A stretch of 64,000 nt of DNA, from positions 61,954,365 to 62,018,364 of the forward strand of contig NC_092093.1 of assembly GCF_045679555.1 (NCBI RefSeq). Direction: 5' to 3'. Of this stretch, positions 1-12,310 are shown piece by piece (the first letter of the stretch is position 1; each line of letters starts with the position of its first letter). The stretch comes from Salvelinus alpinus. Lineage: Eukaryota; Chordata; Actinopteri; Salmoniformes; Salmonidae. Both the position numbers and the translations under genes were made by a program. A model generated the notes under the pieces. The model did no database searches, had not been told where the DNA came from, and saw nothing but the letters and a program-made list of their open reading frames with translations.

Positions 1-10
1 GGAAGGGGTA

Positions 11-60
11 ACATTAAAGTATTAGAACATGAAAGACAAACAATACAGCATCAAGACACT
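11..60. repeat. First part of a duplicated 197-bp unit
   Basis: About 50 bases are identical to 9221-9270. The unit is then broken by the LINE and resumes at 6790. In the uninterrupted copy (9221-9417) the two parts are joined by a further ~26 bases that are missing here, so the LINE appears to have gone in with a small target deletion. Confidence 0.85.
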
Positions 61-255
61 ACAAGACACACAAATCAAATCAAATCAAATTTTATTAGTC
101 ACATACACATGGTTAGCAGATGTTAATGCGAGTGTAGCGAAATGCTTGTGCTTCTAGTTCCGACAATGCAGTAATAACCAACAAGTAATCTAACCTAACA
201 ATTCCACAACTACTACCTTATACACACACAAGTGTAAAGGGATAAAGAATATGTA

Positions 256-1861
256 CAGTGGGGAGAACAAGTATTTGATACACTGCCGATTTTGCAGGTT
301 TTCCTACTTACAAAGCATGTAGAGGTCTGTAATTTTTATCATAGGTACACTTCAACTGTGAGAGACGGAATCTAAAACAAAAATCCAGAAAATCACATTG
401 TATGATTTTTAAGTAATTAATTTGCATTTTATTGCAAGACATAAGTATTTGATCACCTTCCAACCAGTAAGAATTCCGGCTCTCACAGACCTGTTAGTTT
501 TTCTTTAAGAAGCCCTCCTGTTCTCCACTCATTACCTGTATTAACTGCACCTGTTTGAACTCGTTACCTGTATAAAAGACACCTGTCCACACACTCAATC
601 AAACAGACTCCAACCTCTCCACAATGGCCAAGACCAGAGAGCTGTGTAAGGACATCAGGGATAAATTGTAGACCTGCACAAGGCTGGGATGGGCTACAGG
701 ACAATAGGCAAGCAGCTTGGTGAGAAGGCAACAACTGTTGGCGCAATTATTAGAAAATGGAAGAAGTTCAAGATGACTGTCAATCATCCTCGGTCTGGGG
801 CTCCATGCAAGATCTCACCTCGTGGGGCATCAATGATCATGAGGAAGGTGAGGGATCAGCCCAGAACTACACGGCAGGACCTGGTCAATGACCTGAAGAG
901 AGCTGGGACCACAGTCTCAAAGAAAACCATTAGTAACACACTATGCCGTCATGGATTAAAATACTGCAGCGCACGCAAGGTCCCCCTGCTCAAGCCAGGG
1001 CATGTCCAGGCCCGTCTGAAGTTTGCCAATGACCATCTGGATGATCCAGAGGAAGAATGGGAGAAGGTCATGTGGTCTGATGAGAAAAAAATTGAGCTTT
1101 TTGGTCTAAACTCCACTCGACGTGTTTGGAGGAAGAAGAAGGATGAGTACAACCCCAAGAACACCATCCCAACCGTGAAGCATGGAGGTGGAAACATCAT
1201 TCTTTGGGGATGCTTTTCTGCAAAGGGGACAGGACGACTGCACCGTATTGAGGGGAGGATGGATGGGGCCATGTATCGCGAGATCTTGGCCAACAACCTC
1301 CTTCCCTCAGTAAGAGCATTGAAGATGGGTCGTGGCTGGGTCTTCCAGCATGACAACGACCCGAAACACACAGCCAGGGAAACTAAGGAGTGGCTCCGTA
1401 AGAAGCATCTCAAGGTCCTGGAGTGGCCTAGCCAGTCTCCAGACCTGAACCCAATAGAAAATCTTTGGAGGGCGCTGAAAGTCCGTATTGCCCAGCGACA
1501 GCCCCGAAACCTGAAGGATCTGGAGAAGGTCTGTATGGAGGAGTGGGACAAAATCCCTGCTGCAGTGTGTGCAAACCTGGTCAAGAACTCCAGGAAACGT
1601 ATGATCTCTGTAATTGCAAACAAAGGTTTCTGTACCAAATATTAAGTTCTGCTTTTCTGATGTATCAAATACTTATGTCATGCAATAAAATGCAAATTAA
1701 TTACTTAAAAATCATACAATGTGATTTTCTGGATTTTTGTTTTAGATTCCGTCTCTCACAGTTGAAGTGTACCTATGATAAATATTACAGACCTCTACAT
1801 GCTTTGTAAGTAGGAAAACCTGCAAAATCGGCAGTGTATCAAATACTTGTTCTCCCCACTG
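256..1861 (+). mobile_element. Tc1 element, family CAGTGGGGAGAAC, copy 1
   Basis: A complete 1606-bp element with TA target duplication (254-255 and 1862-1863). It has long inverted repeats of about 200 bp. AAGTATTTGAT-type motifs sit at the outer and inner part of each repeat, as in IR/DR-type Tc1 elements. It sits in the 3'UTR of the LINE, facing copy 2. Confidence 0.95.
624..1645 (+). pseudogene. Tc1 transposase, one-base frameshift near the N-terminus
   Basis: DD34E transposase of the cut-and-paste Tc1/mariner group; about 340 aa if unbroken. The ATG at 624 opens [10 protein letters not shown], but one A is missing in the run at about 664-667 compared with copy 2. This brings a TAG into frame almost at once. 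From 689 the correct frame is open to the end. The paired helix-turn-helix DNA-binding region is followed by the catalytic motifs [11 protein letters not shown] (first D), QHDNDPKH (second D) and [11 protein letters not shown] (E). Without its first DNA-binding helices the product is probably not functional. Confidence 0.9.
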
Positions 1862-1863
1862 TA

Positions 1864-2060
1864 CATAAAGATATATGAATGAGTGGTGGTACAGAACGGC
1901 ATAGGCAAGATGCAGTAGATGGTATAGAGTACGGTATATACATATGAGATGAGTACTGTAGGGTATGTAAACATAAAGTGGCATAGTTTAAAGTGGCTAG
2001 TGGTACATGTATTACATAAAGATGGCAAGATGCAGTAGATGATATAGAGTACAGTATATA
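1864..2060. repeat. Tandem unit in the LINE 3'UTR between the Tc1 copies
   Basis: Two copies of a ~120-bp block (GCAAGATGCAGTAGATG at about 1906 and 2027) lie here. The second continues after Tc1 copy 2 at 3667-3760. This is an internal 3'UTR duplication of the LINE, split by the second Tc1. Confidence 0.7.
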
Positions 2061-3666
<1,606 letters not shown>

Positions 3667-3818
3667 TACATATGAGATGGGTAATGTAGGGTATGTAAAC
3701 ATTATATTAAGTGGCATTGTTTAAAGTGGCTAGTGGTACATTTTTACATAATTTCCATCAATTCCCATTTTTAAAGTGGCTGGAGTTGAGTCAGTATGTT
3801 GGCAGCGGCCGCTAAATG

Positions 3819-6764
3819 TTAGTGGTGGCTGTTTAACAGTCTGATGGCCTTGAGATAGAAGCTGTTTTTCAGTCTCTCGGTCCCTGCTTTGATGCACCTG
3901 TACTGACCTCGCCTTCTGGATGATAGCGGGGTGAACAGGCAGTGGCTTGGGTGGTTGTTGTCCTTGATGATCTTTATGGCCTTCCTGTGACATCGGGTGG
4001 TGTAGGTGTCCTGGAGGGCAGGTAGTTTGCCCCCGGTGATGCGTTCTGCAGACCTCACTACCCTCTGGAGAACCTTACGGTTGTGGGCGGAGCAGTTGCC
4101 GTACCAGGCGGTGATACAGCCCGACAGGATGCTCTCGATTGTGCATCTGTAGAAGTTTGTGAGTGCTTTTGGTGACAAGCCGAATTTCTTCAGCCTCCTG
4201 AGGTTGAAGAGGCGCTGCTGCGCCTTCTTCACGACGCTGTCTGTGTGGGTGGACCAATTCAGTTTGTCCGTGATGTGTACACCGAGGAACTTAAAACTTT
4301 CCACCTTCTCCACTACTGACCCGTCGATGTGGATAGGGGGGTGCTCCCTCTGCTGTTTCCTGAAGTCCACAATCATCTCCTTTGTTTTGTTGACGTTGAG
4401 TGTGAGGTTATTTTCCTGACACCACGCTCCGAGGGCCCTCACCTCCTCCCTGTAGGCCGTCTCGTCGTTGTTGGTAATCAAGCCTACCACTGTAGTGTCA
4501 TCCGCAAACTTGATGATTGAGTTGGAGGCGTGCATGGCCACGCAGTCGTGGGTGAACAGGGAGTACAGGAGAGGGCTCAGAACGCACCCTTGTGGGGCCC
4601 CAGTGTTGAGGATCAGCGGGGTGGAGATGTTGTTACCTACCCTCACCACCTGGGGGCGGCCCGTCAGGAAGTCCAGGACCCAGTTGCACAGGGCGGGGTC
4701 GAGACCCAGGGTCTCGAGCTTGATGACGAGTTTGGAGGGTACTATGGTGTTAAATGCTGAGCTGTAATCGATGAACAGCATTCTCACATGGGTATTCCTC
4801 TTGTCCAGATGGGTTAGGGCAGTGTGCAGTGTGGTTGCGATTGCGTCGTCTGTGGACCTATTGGGTCGGTAAGCAAATTGGAGTGGGTCTAGGGTGTCCG
4901 GTAGGGTGGAGGTGATATGGTCCTTGACTAGTCTCTCAAAGCACTTCATGATGACGGAAGTGAGTGCTACGGGGCGGTAGTCGTTTAGCTCAGTTACCTT
5001 AGCTTTCTTGGGAACAGGAACAATGGTGGCCCTCTTGAAGCATGTGGGAACAGCAGACTGGGATAAGGATTGATTGAATATGTCCGTAAACACACCAGCC
5101 AGCTGGTCTGCGCATGCTCTGAGGACGCGGCTGGGAATGCCGTCTGGGCCTGCAGCCTTGCGAGGGTTAACACGTTTAAATGTTTTACTCACCTCGGCTG
5201 CAGTGAAGGAGAGCCCGCAGGTTTTGGTAGGGGGCCGTGTCAGTGGCACTGTATTGTCCTCAAAGCGGGCAAAAAAGTTGTTTAGCCTGTCTGGGAGCAA
5301 GACATCCTGGTCCGCGACGGGGCTGGTTTTCTTTTTGTAATCCGTGATTGACTGTAGACCCTGCCACATACCTCTTGTGTCTGAGCTGTTGAATTGCGAC
5401 TCGATTTTGTCTCTGTACTGGGACTTAGCCTGTTTGATTGCCTTGCGGAGAGAATAGCTACACTGTTTGTATTCGGTCATGCTTCCGGTCACCTTGCCCT
5501 GGTTAAAAGCAGTGGTTCGCGCTTTCAGTTTCACGCGAATGCTGCCGTCAATCCACGGTTTCTGGTTTGGGAATGTTTTAATCGTTGCTGTGGGTACGAC
5601 ATCGTCAATGCACTTCCTAATGAACTCGCTCACCGAATCAGCATATTCGTCAATATTGTTGTTGGACGCAATGCGGAACATATTCCAATCCGCGTGATCG
5701 AAGCAGTCTTGAAGCGTGGAATCAGATTGGTCGGACCAGCGTTGAACAGACCTGAGCGCGGGAGCTTGTTGTTTTAGTTTCTGTTTGTAGGCTGGAATCA
5801 ACAAAATGGAGTCGTGGTCAGCTTTTCCGAAAGGGGGGCGGGGGAGGGCCTTATATGCGTCGCGGAAATTAGTATAACAATGATCTAGGGTTTTTCCAGC
5901 CCTGGTAGCACAATCGATATGCTGATAGAATTTAGGGAGTTTTGTTTTTAGATTAGCCTTGTTAAAATCCCCAGCTACGATGAATGCAGCCTCAGGGTGT
6001 GTGGTTTCCAGTTTACAAAGAGTCAGATAAAGTTCGTTCAGGGCCATCGATGTGTCTGCTTGGGGGGGAATATATACGGCTGTGATTATGATCGAGGAGA
6101 ATTCCCTTGGTAGATAATGCGGTCGACATTTGATTGTGAGGAGTTCTAGATCAGGTGAACAGAATGACTTGAGTTCCTGTGTGTTGTTATGATGATCACA
6201 CCACGTCTCGTTAATCATAAGGCATACCCCCCCGCCCCTCTTCTTACCAGAAAGATGTTTGTTTCTGTCGGCGCGATGCATGAAGAAACCAGCTGGCTGC
6301 ACCGACTCCGTTAGCGTCTCTTGAGTTAGCCATGTTTCCGTGAAGCAGAGCACGTTGCAATCCCTGATGTCTCTCTGGAATGCTACCCGTGCTCGGATTT
6401 CATCAACCTTATTGTCAAGAGACTGGACATTGGCGAGTAGTATGCTAGGGAGTGGAGCGCGATGTGCCCGTCTCCGAAGCCTGACCAGGAGACCGCCTCG
6501 TTTGCCCCTTTTACGGCGTCGCACAGGGTCGCCGGCTGGGATCAGATCCATTGTATTGGGTGGAAGGCAAAACACTGGATCCGTTTCGGGAAAGTCATAT
6601 TCCTGGTAGGAACGATGATGAGTTGACGTTAATCGTATATTCAGTAGTTCCTCCCGACTGTATGTAATGAAACCTAAGATTACCTGGGGTACCGATGTAA
6701 GAAATAACACATAAAAAAACAAAATACTGCATATTTTCCAAGGAACGCGAAGCGAGGCGGCCAT
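3819..6764 (-). CDS. LINE ORF2-type protein: AP-like endonuclease plus reverse transcriptase, intact 981 aa
   Basis: This is the target-primed reverse transcription protein: it nicks chromosomal DNA and reverse transcribes LINE RNA. The start is the methionine of MAASLRVPWK at 6764; the frame is open further upstream but that part lies in flanking and hAT DNA. Residues ~10-35 are strongly hydrophobic (FFYVLFLTSVPQVILGF). The endonuclease follows (~100-330), with LLANVQSLDNK, FTETWL, AGDFN and a KADHDS motif. The RT covers ~560-830: [45 protein letters not shown] and the catalytic FADD. A basic C-terminal region ends in AIRLLNSHH. No stop or frameshift interrupts it, which is unusual beside the decayed copies here and suggests a young insertion. 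No separate ORF1 was seen. Confidence 0.9.
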   Translation of the reverse strand: MAASLRVPWKICSILFFYVLFLTSVPQVILGFITYSREELLNIRLTSTHHRSYQEYDFPETDPVFCLPPNTMDLIPAGDPVRRRKRGKRGGLLVRLRRRAHRAPLPSILLANVQSLDNKVDEIRARVAFQRDIRDCNVLCFTETWLTQETLTESVQPAGFFMHRADRNKHLSGKKRGGGVCLMINETWCDHHNNTQELKSFCSPDLELLTIKCRPHYLPREFSSIIITAVYIPPQADTSMALNELYLTLCKLETTHPEAAFIVAGDFNKANLKTKLPKFYQHIDCATRAGKTLDHCYTNFRDAYKALPRPPFGKADHDSILLIPAYKQKLKQQAPALRSVQRWSDQSDSTLQDCFDHADWNMFRIASNNNIDEYADSVSEFIRKCIDDVVPTATIKTFPNQKPWIDGSIRVKLKARTTAFNQGKVTGSMTEYKQCSYSLRKAIKQAKSQYRDKIESQFNSSDTRGMWQGLQSITDYKKKTSPVADQDVLLPDRLNNFFARFEDNTVPLTRPPTKTCGLSFTAAEVSKTFKRVNPRKAAGPDGIPSRVLRACADQLAGVFTDIFNQSLSQSAVPTCFKRATIVPVPKKAKVTELNDYRPVALTSVIMKCFERLVKDHITSTLPDTLDPLQFAYRPNRSTDDAIATTLHTALTHLDKRNTHVRMLFIDYSSAFNTIVPSKLVIKLETLGLDPALCNWVLDFLTGRPQVVRVGNNISTPLILNTGAPQGCVLSPLLYSLFTHDCVAMHASNSIIKFADDTTVVGLITNNDETAYREEVRALGAWCQENNLTLNVNKTKEMIVDFRKQQREHPPIHIDGSVVEKVESFKFLGVHITDKLNWSTHTDSVVKKAQQRLFNLRRLKKFGLSPKALTNFYRCTIESILSGCITAWYGNCSAHNRKVLQRVVRSAERITGGKLPALQDTYTTRCHRKAIKIIKDNNHPSHCLFTPLSSRRRGQYRCIKAGTERLKNSFYLKAIRLLNSHH

Positions 6765-6789
6765 CTCTTTTCGGCGCCGGATGTAAAAA

Positions 6790-6910
6790 AACAGAGCCAT
6801 CCTTATGTGTGAGGGTGCGTGTGCATGATAGTGATATAAAATATATGTCATAGTTTCCTTTTCATGATCACAATCTTGTGAAACCCGAACCCTCCAAGAT
6901 CCCCCCACAG
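6790..6910. repeat. Second part of the duplicated 197-bp unit (copy 1)
   Basis: Identical over about 121 bases to 9297-9417. It ends exactly where the hAT element begins; the CAG that starts the hAT is also the end of the shared sequence. Confidence 0.85.
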
Positions 6911-9220
6911 TGGTTCTTAACCTGGGTTCGATCGAACCCCAGGGGTTCGGTGTTTCAGTCTCAGGGGTTCGGCGGAGGTCAAGACACACATCCGACTCAT
7001 ATGATTCGTGATGACACGCCCCGCTTGGCCATCATTGGCTGCAGGTGATCACGCTACATCGCTTGGCCTATCTGTGCTGCAGGGAATTTGGTGCGCTCAG
7101 TAGTCGACTTGTGACTGTCGTGATGGTACGTCTTGTGATTTCTTTCTTAATATTTTAATCCCTTCATACTTACTATGTCGAGCAAAAAAAGAAAGTGGTC
7201 GGACGAATATGTACAATATGGATTCACATGTATAACGGAACGTGATGGGAGTCAGCGTCCTAACTGCATGATTTGCAATGCCAAGTTGAGCAATTCTAGT
7301 CTAGCACCGGCAAAACTAAGAGAACGCTTCCTTAAGCTGCATGGAGATGGAAAATACAAGAACACAACGCTCGCTGAATTCAAGGTGAAGAGAGCCAGAT
7401 TCGATGAAAAGGCTACTCTGCCTGTTCTCGGCTTTGTACCCATCAACAAACTGATCCTCATAGCATCGTACGAAGTTGCTTACCTGATCGCAAAGCAGGG
7501 CAAACCACACACCATTGGTGAAACACTCATAAAACCAGCTGTGTTGAAGATGGCGAATATCATGCTGGGAAAAGAGGCTGAAGTTAAGTTATCCCAAATT
7601 CCTCTTTCAAATGACACCATCAGCGACAGAATAGAGGACATGAGCAAAGACATCTTGGCTCAAGTAGTTGCAGATCTGATTTCAAGCCCGGCAAAATTCA
7701 GCCTTCAACTCGACGAGACCACAGACGTTTCCAATCTAAGCCAGCTTGCTGTATTCGTGCGCTATGTGAAATACGACGTGATAAAGGAAGATTTTTTATT
7801 TTGTAAGCCTCTTACAACAACAACTAAGGCAGCCGATGTGAAGAAACTTGTGGATGACTTCTTCAAAGACAACAATCTTTCGTGGGATATGGTTTCTGCA
7901 GTTTGTTCGGACGGAGCTCCAGTCATGCTGGGAAGAAAGTCTGGTTTTGGTGCGCTAGTGAAAGCCGATGCACCACACATCATTGTTATGCATTGTATTC
8001 TGCACAGGCATGCGTTGGCAACAAAAACCTTGCCTCCAAAACTGGCAGAAGTATTAAAAATTGTAGTGGAATGCGTGGACTATGTGCGAACTAGTGCTGT
8101 GAGGCACCGCATCTTCAGTGAGCTGTGTAAAGAAATGGGCTCTGAATTCGAGGTACTTCTGTACCATTCTAACGTTCGGTGGTTATCCCGGGGACAGGTG
8201 CTGAATCGTGTTTTTGCCGTGCGTGTAGAATTAGCCCTGTTTTTGCAAGAGCACCAACATTGTCATGCAGATTGCTTCAAAAATTCTGAGTTCATTCTCA
8301 TTTTAGCGTACATGGCTGATATCTTCGCAGCTCTCAATCATCTCAATCAAAAGATGCAGAGCGGTGGAGTCAACATCATCGAAGCGGAGGAAAACCTGAA
8401 GGCTTTTCAAAAAAAGCTACCGTTATGGAAACGACGAACAGAGAACGATAACTTCGCAAACTTTCCCCTGCTGGACGACTGTGTAAGTAAGATCGAAGAT
8501 GTATCTGGAATCGGAGACATTTCTGTACCCGCGGAACTGAAGCAAGCAATTGCCACGCACTTAGATGAGCTTGCAAAGTCTCTCGACGGATACTTCCCTA
8601 CAAGAGAGTCATATCCAGCATGGGTGAGACAGCCGTTAACATTTAGTGTTGAGACAACACAATGATGAATACCTTGATGAAATCATTGAAATTCAGCAGA
8701 GCCAGGTTCAACAGCAACTCTTCAGAACAACAACGCTTTCAACGTTTTGGTGTCAACAAATGGTAACGTCCCCTGTTATTGCTAAGAAAGCTCTGGAGAT
8801 TTTCATACCGTTTGTTACAACATATCTTTGCGAGCAATCCTTTTCGAGGATGCTGGACATAAAAACGAAGAAAAGGAACAGACTTTGTTGCGAAAATGAC
8901 ATGAGAGTGGCACTTGCCAAGGTGAAGCCGCGCATTTCTGAACTGGTCTCTGAAAGGCAACAGCAGAAGTCACACTGATTTGCAGTAAATATTCATTATT
9001 ATGTTTTTGTTTTTGTGTGAAAATCATGTTTTGATGATTTTGTTCTTTGAACACACGGTGTTGATGTTGATGCACGGTTCATTTTGTGCACCAGTAAAAT
9101 ATATACCTATGTTTTGAATTTGAAAAAATCATATTTTATTTTTCCAATTAAGAAGGGTTCGGTGAATGCGCATATGAAACTGGTGGGGTTCAGTACCTCC
9201 AACAAGGTTAAGAACCACTG
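6908..9220 (+). mobile_element. hAT transposon (ZBED5/Buster-like), near full length
   Basis: The ends are inverted: CAGTGGTTCTTAACCT at 6908 and its complement closing at 9220. The length is 2313 bp, with one transposase gene. No 8-bp target duplication is visible: the flanks are TCCCCCCA and CATTAAAG. These are the end and the start of the same 197-bp unit, so the element sits at the junction of a tandem duplication. Confidence 0.85.
7175..8978 (+). pseudogene. hAT transposase (BED finger, RNase H-like core), late frameshift
   Basis: The first 496 codons are open from ATG 7175. N-terminal MSSKKRKWSDEYVQYGFT leads into a BED-type finger with C31, C34 and H56, but residue 51 is Arg where the family has a zinc-binding His. 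The catalytic core follows with SLQLDETTDVS, SAVCSDGAPVM, HCILHRHALA and SNVRWLSRG. At about 8640-8660 the frame changes. The hAT C-terminal dimerisation block continues in the next frame (EYLDEIIEIQ, TTYLCEQSFSRML) to 8978. In family members related to vertebrate ZBED5 these parts form one protein. The copy is recent but probably inactive. Confidence 0.85.
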
Positions 9221-9417
9221 CATTAAAGTATTAGAACATGAAAGACAAACAATACAGCATCAAGACACTATCAAACATGTATCAGTCTTTCCGCAACAGA
9301 GCCATCCTTATGTGTGAGGGTGCGTGTGCATGATAGTGATATAAAATATATGTCATAGTTTCCTTTTCATGATCACAATCTTGTGAAACCCGAACCCTCC
9401 AAGATCCCCCCACAGTC
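9221..9417. repeat. Intact copy of the duplicated 197-bp unit
   Basis: Uninterrupted version of the sequence split between 11-60 and 6790-6910; the shared parts are identical. It shows that the LINE insertion removed about 24-26 bases in copy 1. Confidence 0.85.
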
Positions 9418-12049
9418 CCCCCCGAAGAAAAAATATAAAAAATACAATTAATTCCATTCCCCACCCCCAAGAACCCGCCAATGCACCAACAACCAAGAGA
9501 ATGAACTAAAGAGAAAAAAGGAAAAGACAGAGGAAAACAGCAAACAACAATGCAATTGTTTTTTTACAAATAATAATACATTTAAAACAAAGGACATCAA
9601 GGACAACTGAAATCATAACAGCGATGCCTACTGTATATGTTTGTGTGAATGTCTGGCACTATTACATGTATGTGTGTGTTCTTGTATGTGTTTATTTGAA
9701 TGAGAGTGTGTGTATATGCATGTGTACAAACACCTGCAAGTGAAGATATTCTTTGCTGAAGCCATATAATATCCTCTTTATAAGGTCTAGAAAGATGCTT
9801 CAGAAATCGAATCGAAGTCTTTATGCATGTTCTTCTGTAGAAAGCCTTGATAAAGCGTTTGTTTCAAATGAGACCCTGTTTTGAAGTGTTGAGTCCAGCT
9901 TGTAAAAAACATGACATAATTATGTCTGATTGTGTAGTCAATCAGGTTGTCAGAAGAATCTATGCTGCTGAAAGATTTATCATAGTCTGCATTTGCCCTT
10001 AAACGTTAAAAAGAAAATACACACAAAAAAACGACATGTTTAAAGAGGAATACTTGTTGGAGGAGAGGACACACTTTATCACTCACATTTTAGATGGATT
10101 ATTGCAAGATTGTTTTGGATTATGGTTGTTTAGGCCAATGTTATATCCCAGGAGATCAACCTGGGGCATGGGGGGAAAAACTGATCTCTTCAAGTGATAC
10201 ATTTATTTTATTTCCAACTCCTCTCCCCATCTGTCCTCTCTGACTGGTTATGTACTGAGTTCATTAAATGTTTTACTAAATCACACAGACAGTAAATTCT
10301 CATTGTGTTTGCAAATGGCTGCCGGGATGCCATTTAAGGCCACTCTAACATGCACTGATGACCTTGGAGCATCTGTTAGTTGGAAGACAGACCAGGCCTG
10401 CTGATGATAATGTCCCTGTGTTAATATTCATTAGGAGGGGATGGCACCGTACCTGGCAATGGCATTCAGTCTCTGTGGGTGTTCTGCAGTTGGTCCTGGC
10501 CTGCTCAGCGGTCCCATTTGCTTGACTGTGTACCCGTGGTTCAGATTTGCTCATTTGAATTAATATAGCTGGCCATACATTTTAGAGAGCGTTCACTCTA
10601 ACATGTAATGACGCCTCACTGACACGGCCACATGCTTTGTTTCTCTCAGGGCGGAACCACTGGCGTTTAGTCATGGATGCCAAGGGACCCCAAGCTTTCC
10701 CTTCAATTTGCAAGAGGCTGAATGTATCTCACCGGAGAAAGCATCCGAGCGAGCAAAACAGCGCCCCTCTGTCTCTGTATGTGTAGGCCATATATCTGAT
10801 GCTGTCTGGTCAAAAAGAGTATAACATTGTTGCCACCTGTAGCATTGAATGCAATGGAAACCAGCGAGAATTTGACCTCACAAAGTATAAAATTAGCCAA
10901 TTAGCATTGAGCTCAACTGTGAATGGTCCTGGCGCACCAAAAAACAGTGTCAAAAGTCATTGACAGAAACAACTTGAATTGTTGCCTCTCATTGTGTTGT
11001 TGTCCTCCGGTGACTAGCTAGCTAAAATTGGCCCTTTCCTAAATTACCCATGGATGGAGATAGGGATTTGGACTTGTGGTTTTACTTAATTCTCCGTACT
11101 GGCCAATGATTAACGATGATTCTGATCCAACCATGAATTCATACATTGTACCCCTGGCCTGAGAGGATGGAAGTTCAAATGTAGCTAGATGTAGAAGGCT
11201 AACATTAACAAGCTGGCTCATTGTTCCCCATGAAAGCAAGTTAGGCTAGCAAGCAAGCATTTTAGCCAGGTAGCCTAGGACAACAAAAAATAAAAGAGTG
11301 TACTGTATGACAGTCATAGGACGTTTTGTCAACATGAGAGGGTGGCATTGGATTTCTCTACAAGTAGCGTAAGTCAACATGTTTTTTCTACTTGCATGAA
11401 TGCACACGCACGCACACACACACACAGAAATCAGAACCATGGACAGCCACATCATATTTAGCTTACGTTGATTGGACAATTAAAAAAAAATATATCTTTT
11501 AGTTTTCACCATATTAGACTGAGCATAGGTGATGTTGAGATGGTGCTGGAATAGTGGAGGCAGCTCCTGTTTTCTTTGAGACTTGAGGTAACTGGCCGTG
11601 GTGCTAAATCAATAGTTGTTTAGTAGTCCGACAATGTCGGAAACATTAACTTGCTTGACAATGCTGTAGGTCATGCAACTGTTATATGCAATATCCTTTG
11701 TGGACTTCACCGACAGGTTGCTCTCCGGTTTTGTAATGAAACAAAGGTGAGGTTTAAGTTGTTCTACCACTGTGTCTTCTTATTGTCTCAGCCTTAGGCC
11801 TACATATCAAGGTTGCAAGGCATATGAATCAACAGGTTATAGAGCAAACGACGCCAATATCACAATACATAGGATGTAATATGGCTTTTGGGGGGGGGGG
11901 GCTTAATTTTTTTTATCCACGCACCACTACTGCACGGAACATAAACGAGGACCACTGTTTACATCAATCCAGAATCACAGATTATTGTGAAATAGACACA
12001 TAAAGACAGTAGGTTACTTAAGACAGAAACGATACGAGGGAGGTTGGTG
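9418..12049. other. Non-coding DNA, no gene recognised
   Basis: AT-rich sequence with short TG/CA runs (about 9660-9730 and 11404-11430) and a G run at 11890. No exon with plausible splice sites and no transposon ends were recognised. The missing last RAMP exon was looked for here and not found. Confidence 0.6.
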
Positions 12050-12310
12050 GACGAGGATGAATAGATGGATGGGCATATAACATAGCAACCCAAAGATTGC
12101 ATGCTCGAATCTCATCACTGATAACTTTAGCATTTAGCAACTTTGCAACTACTTCCTACTTTTTAGCTACTTTGTAACTACTTAGCATGTTAGCTAACCC
12201 TTCCCCTAACCCTAACCAAAACCTTAACCCTTTACCTCCTTAGCTAGCATGTTAGCTAACCCTAACTTTCACCCCTAAACCTAACCTTAACCCCTAACTT
12301 GATAGTGTGT
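12050..12310 (+). repeat. tRNA-derived SINE-like repeat with CCCTAA-rich tail
   Basis: A pol III B-box-like TGCTCGAATCTC lies at about 12102. It is followed by GCAACTTTGCAACTACT-type and TTAGCATGTTAGCTAACCC-type segments with several CCTAACCCTAACC motifs. The CCCTAA runs are short and degenerate, so I read them as SINE tail sequence, not an interstitial telomere. Confidence 0.45.

Noticed and set aside
949..1638. 229-codon minus-strand frame over the Tc1 transposase
   Set aside because: Shadow of the real transposase on the other strand; DD34E motifs are read only on the plus strand.
12190..12300. Possible interstitial telomere (CCCTAA motifs)
   Set aside because: Only two or three perfect units amid CCTAACCAAAACC variants, in a context that resembles a SINE tail.
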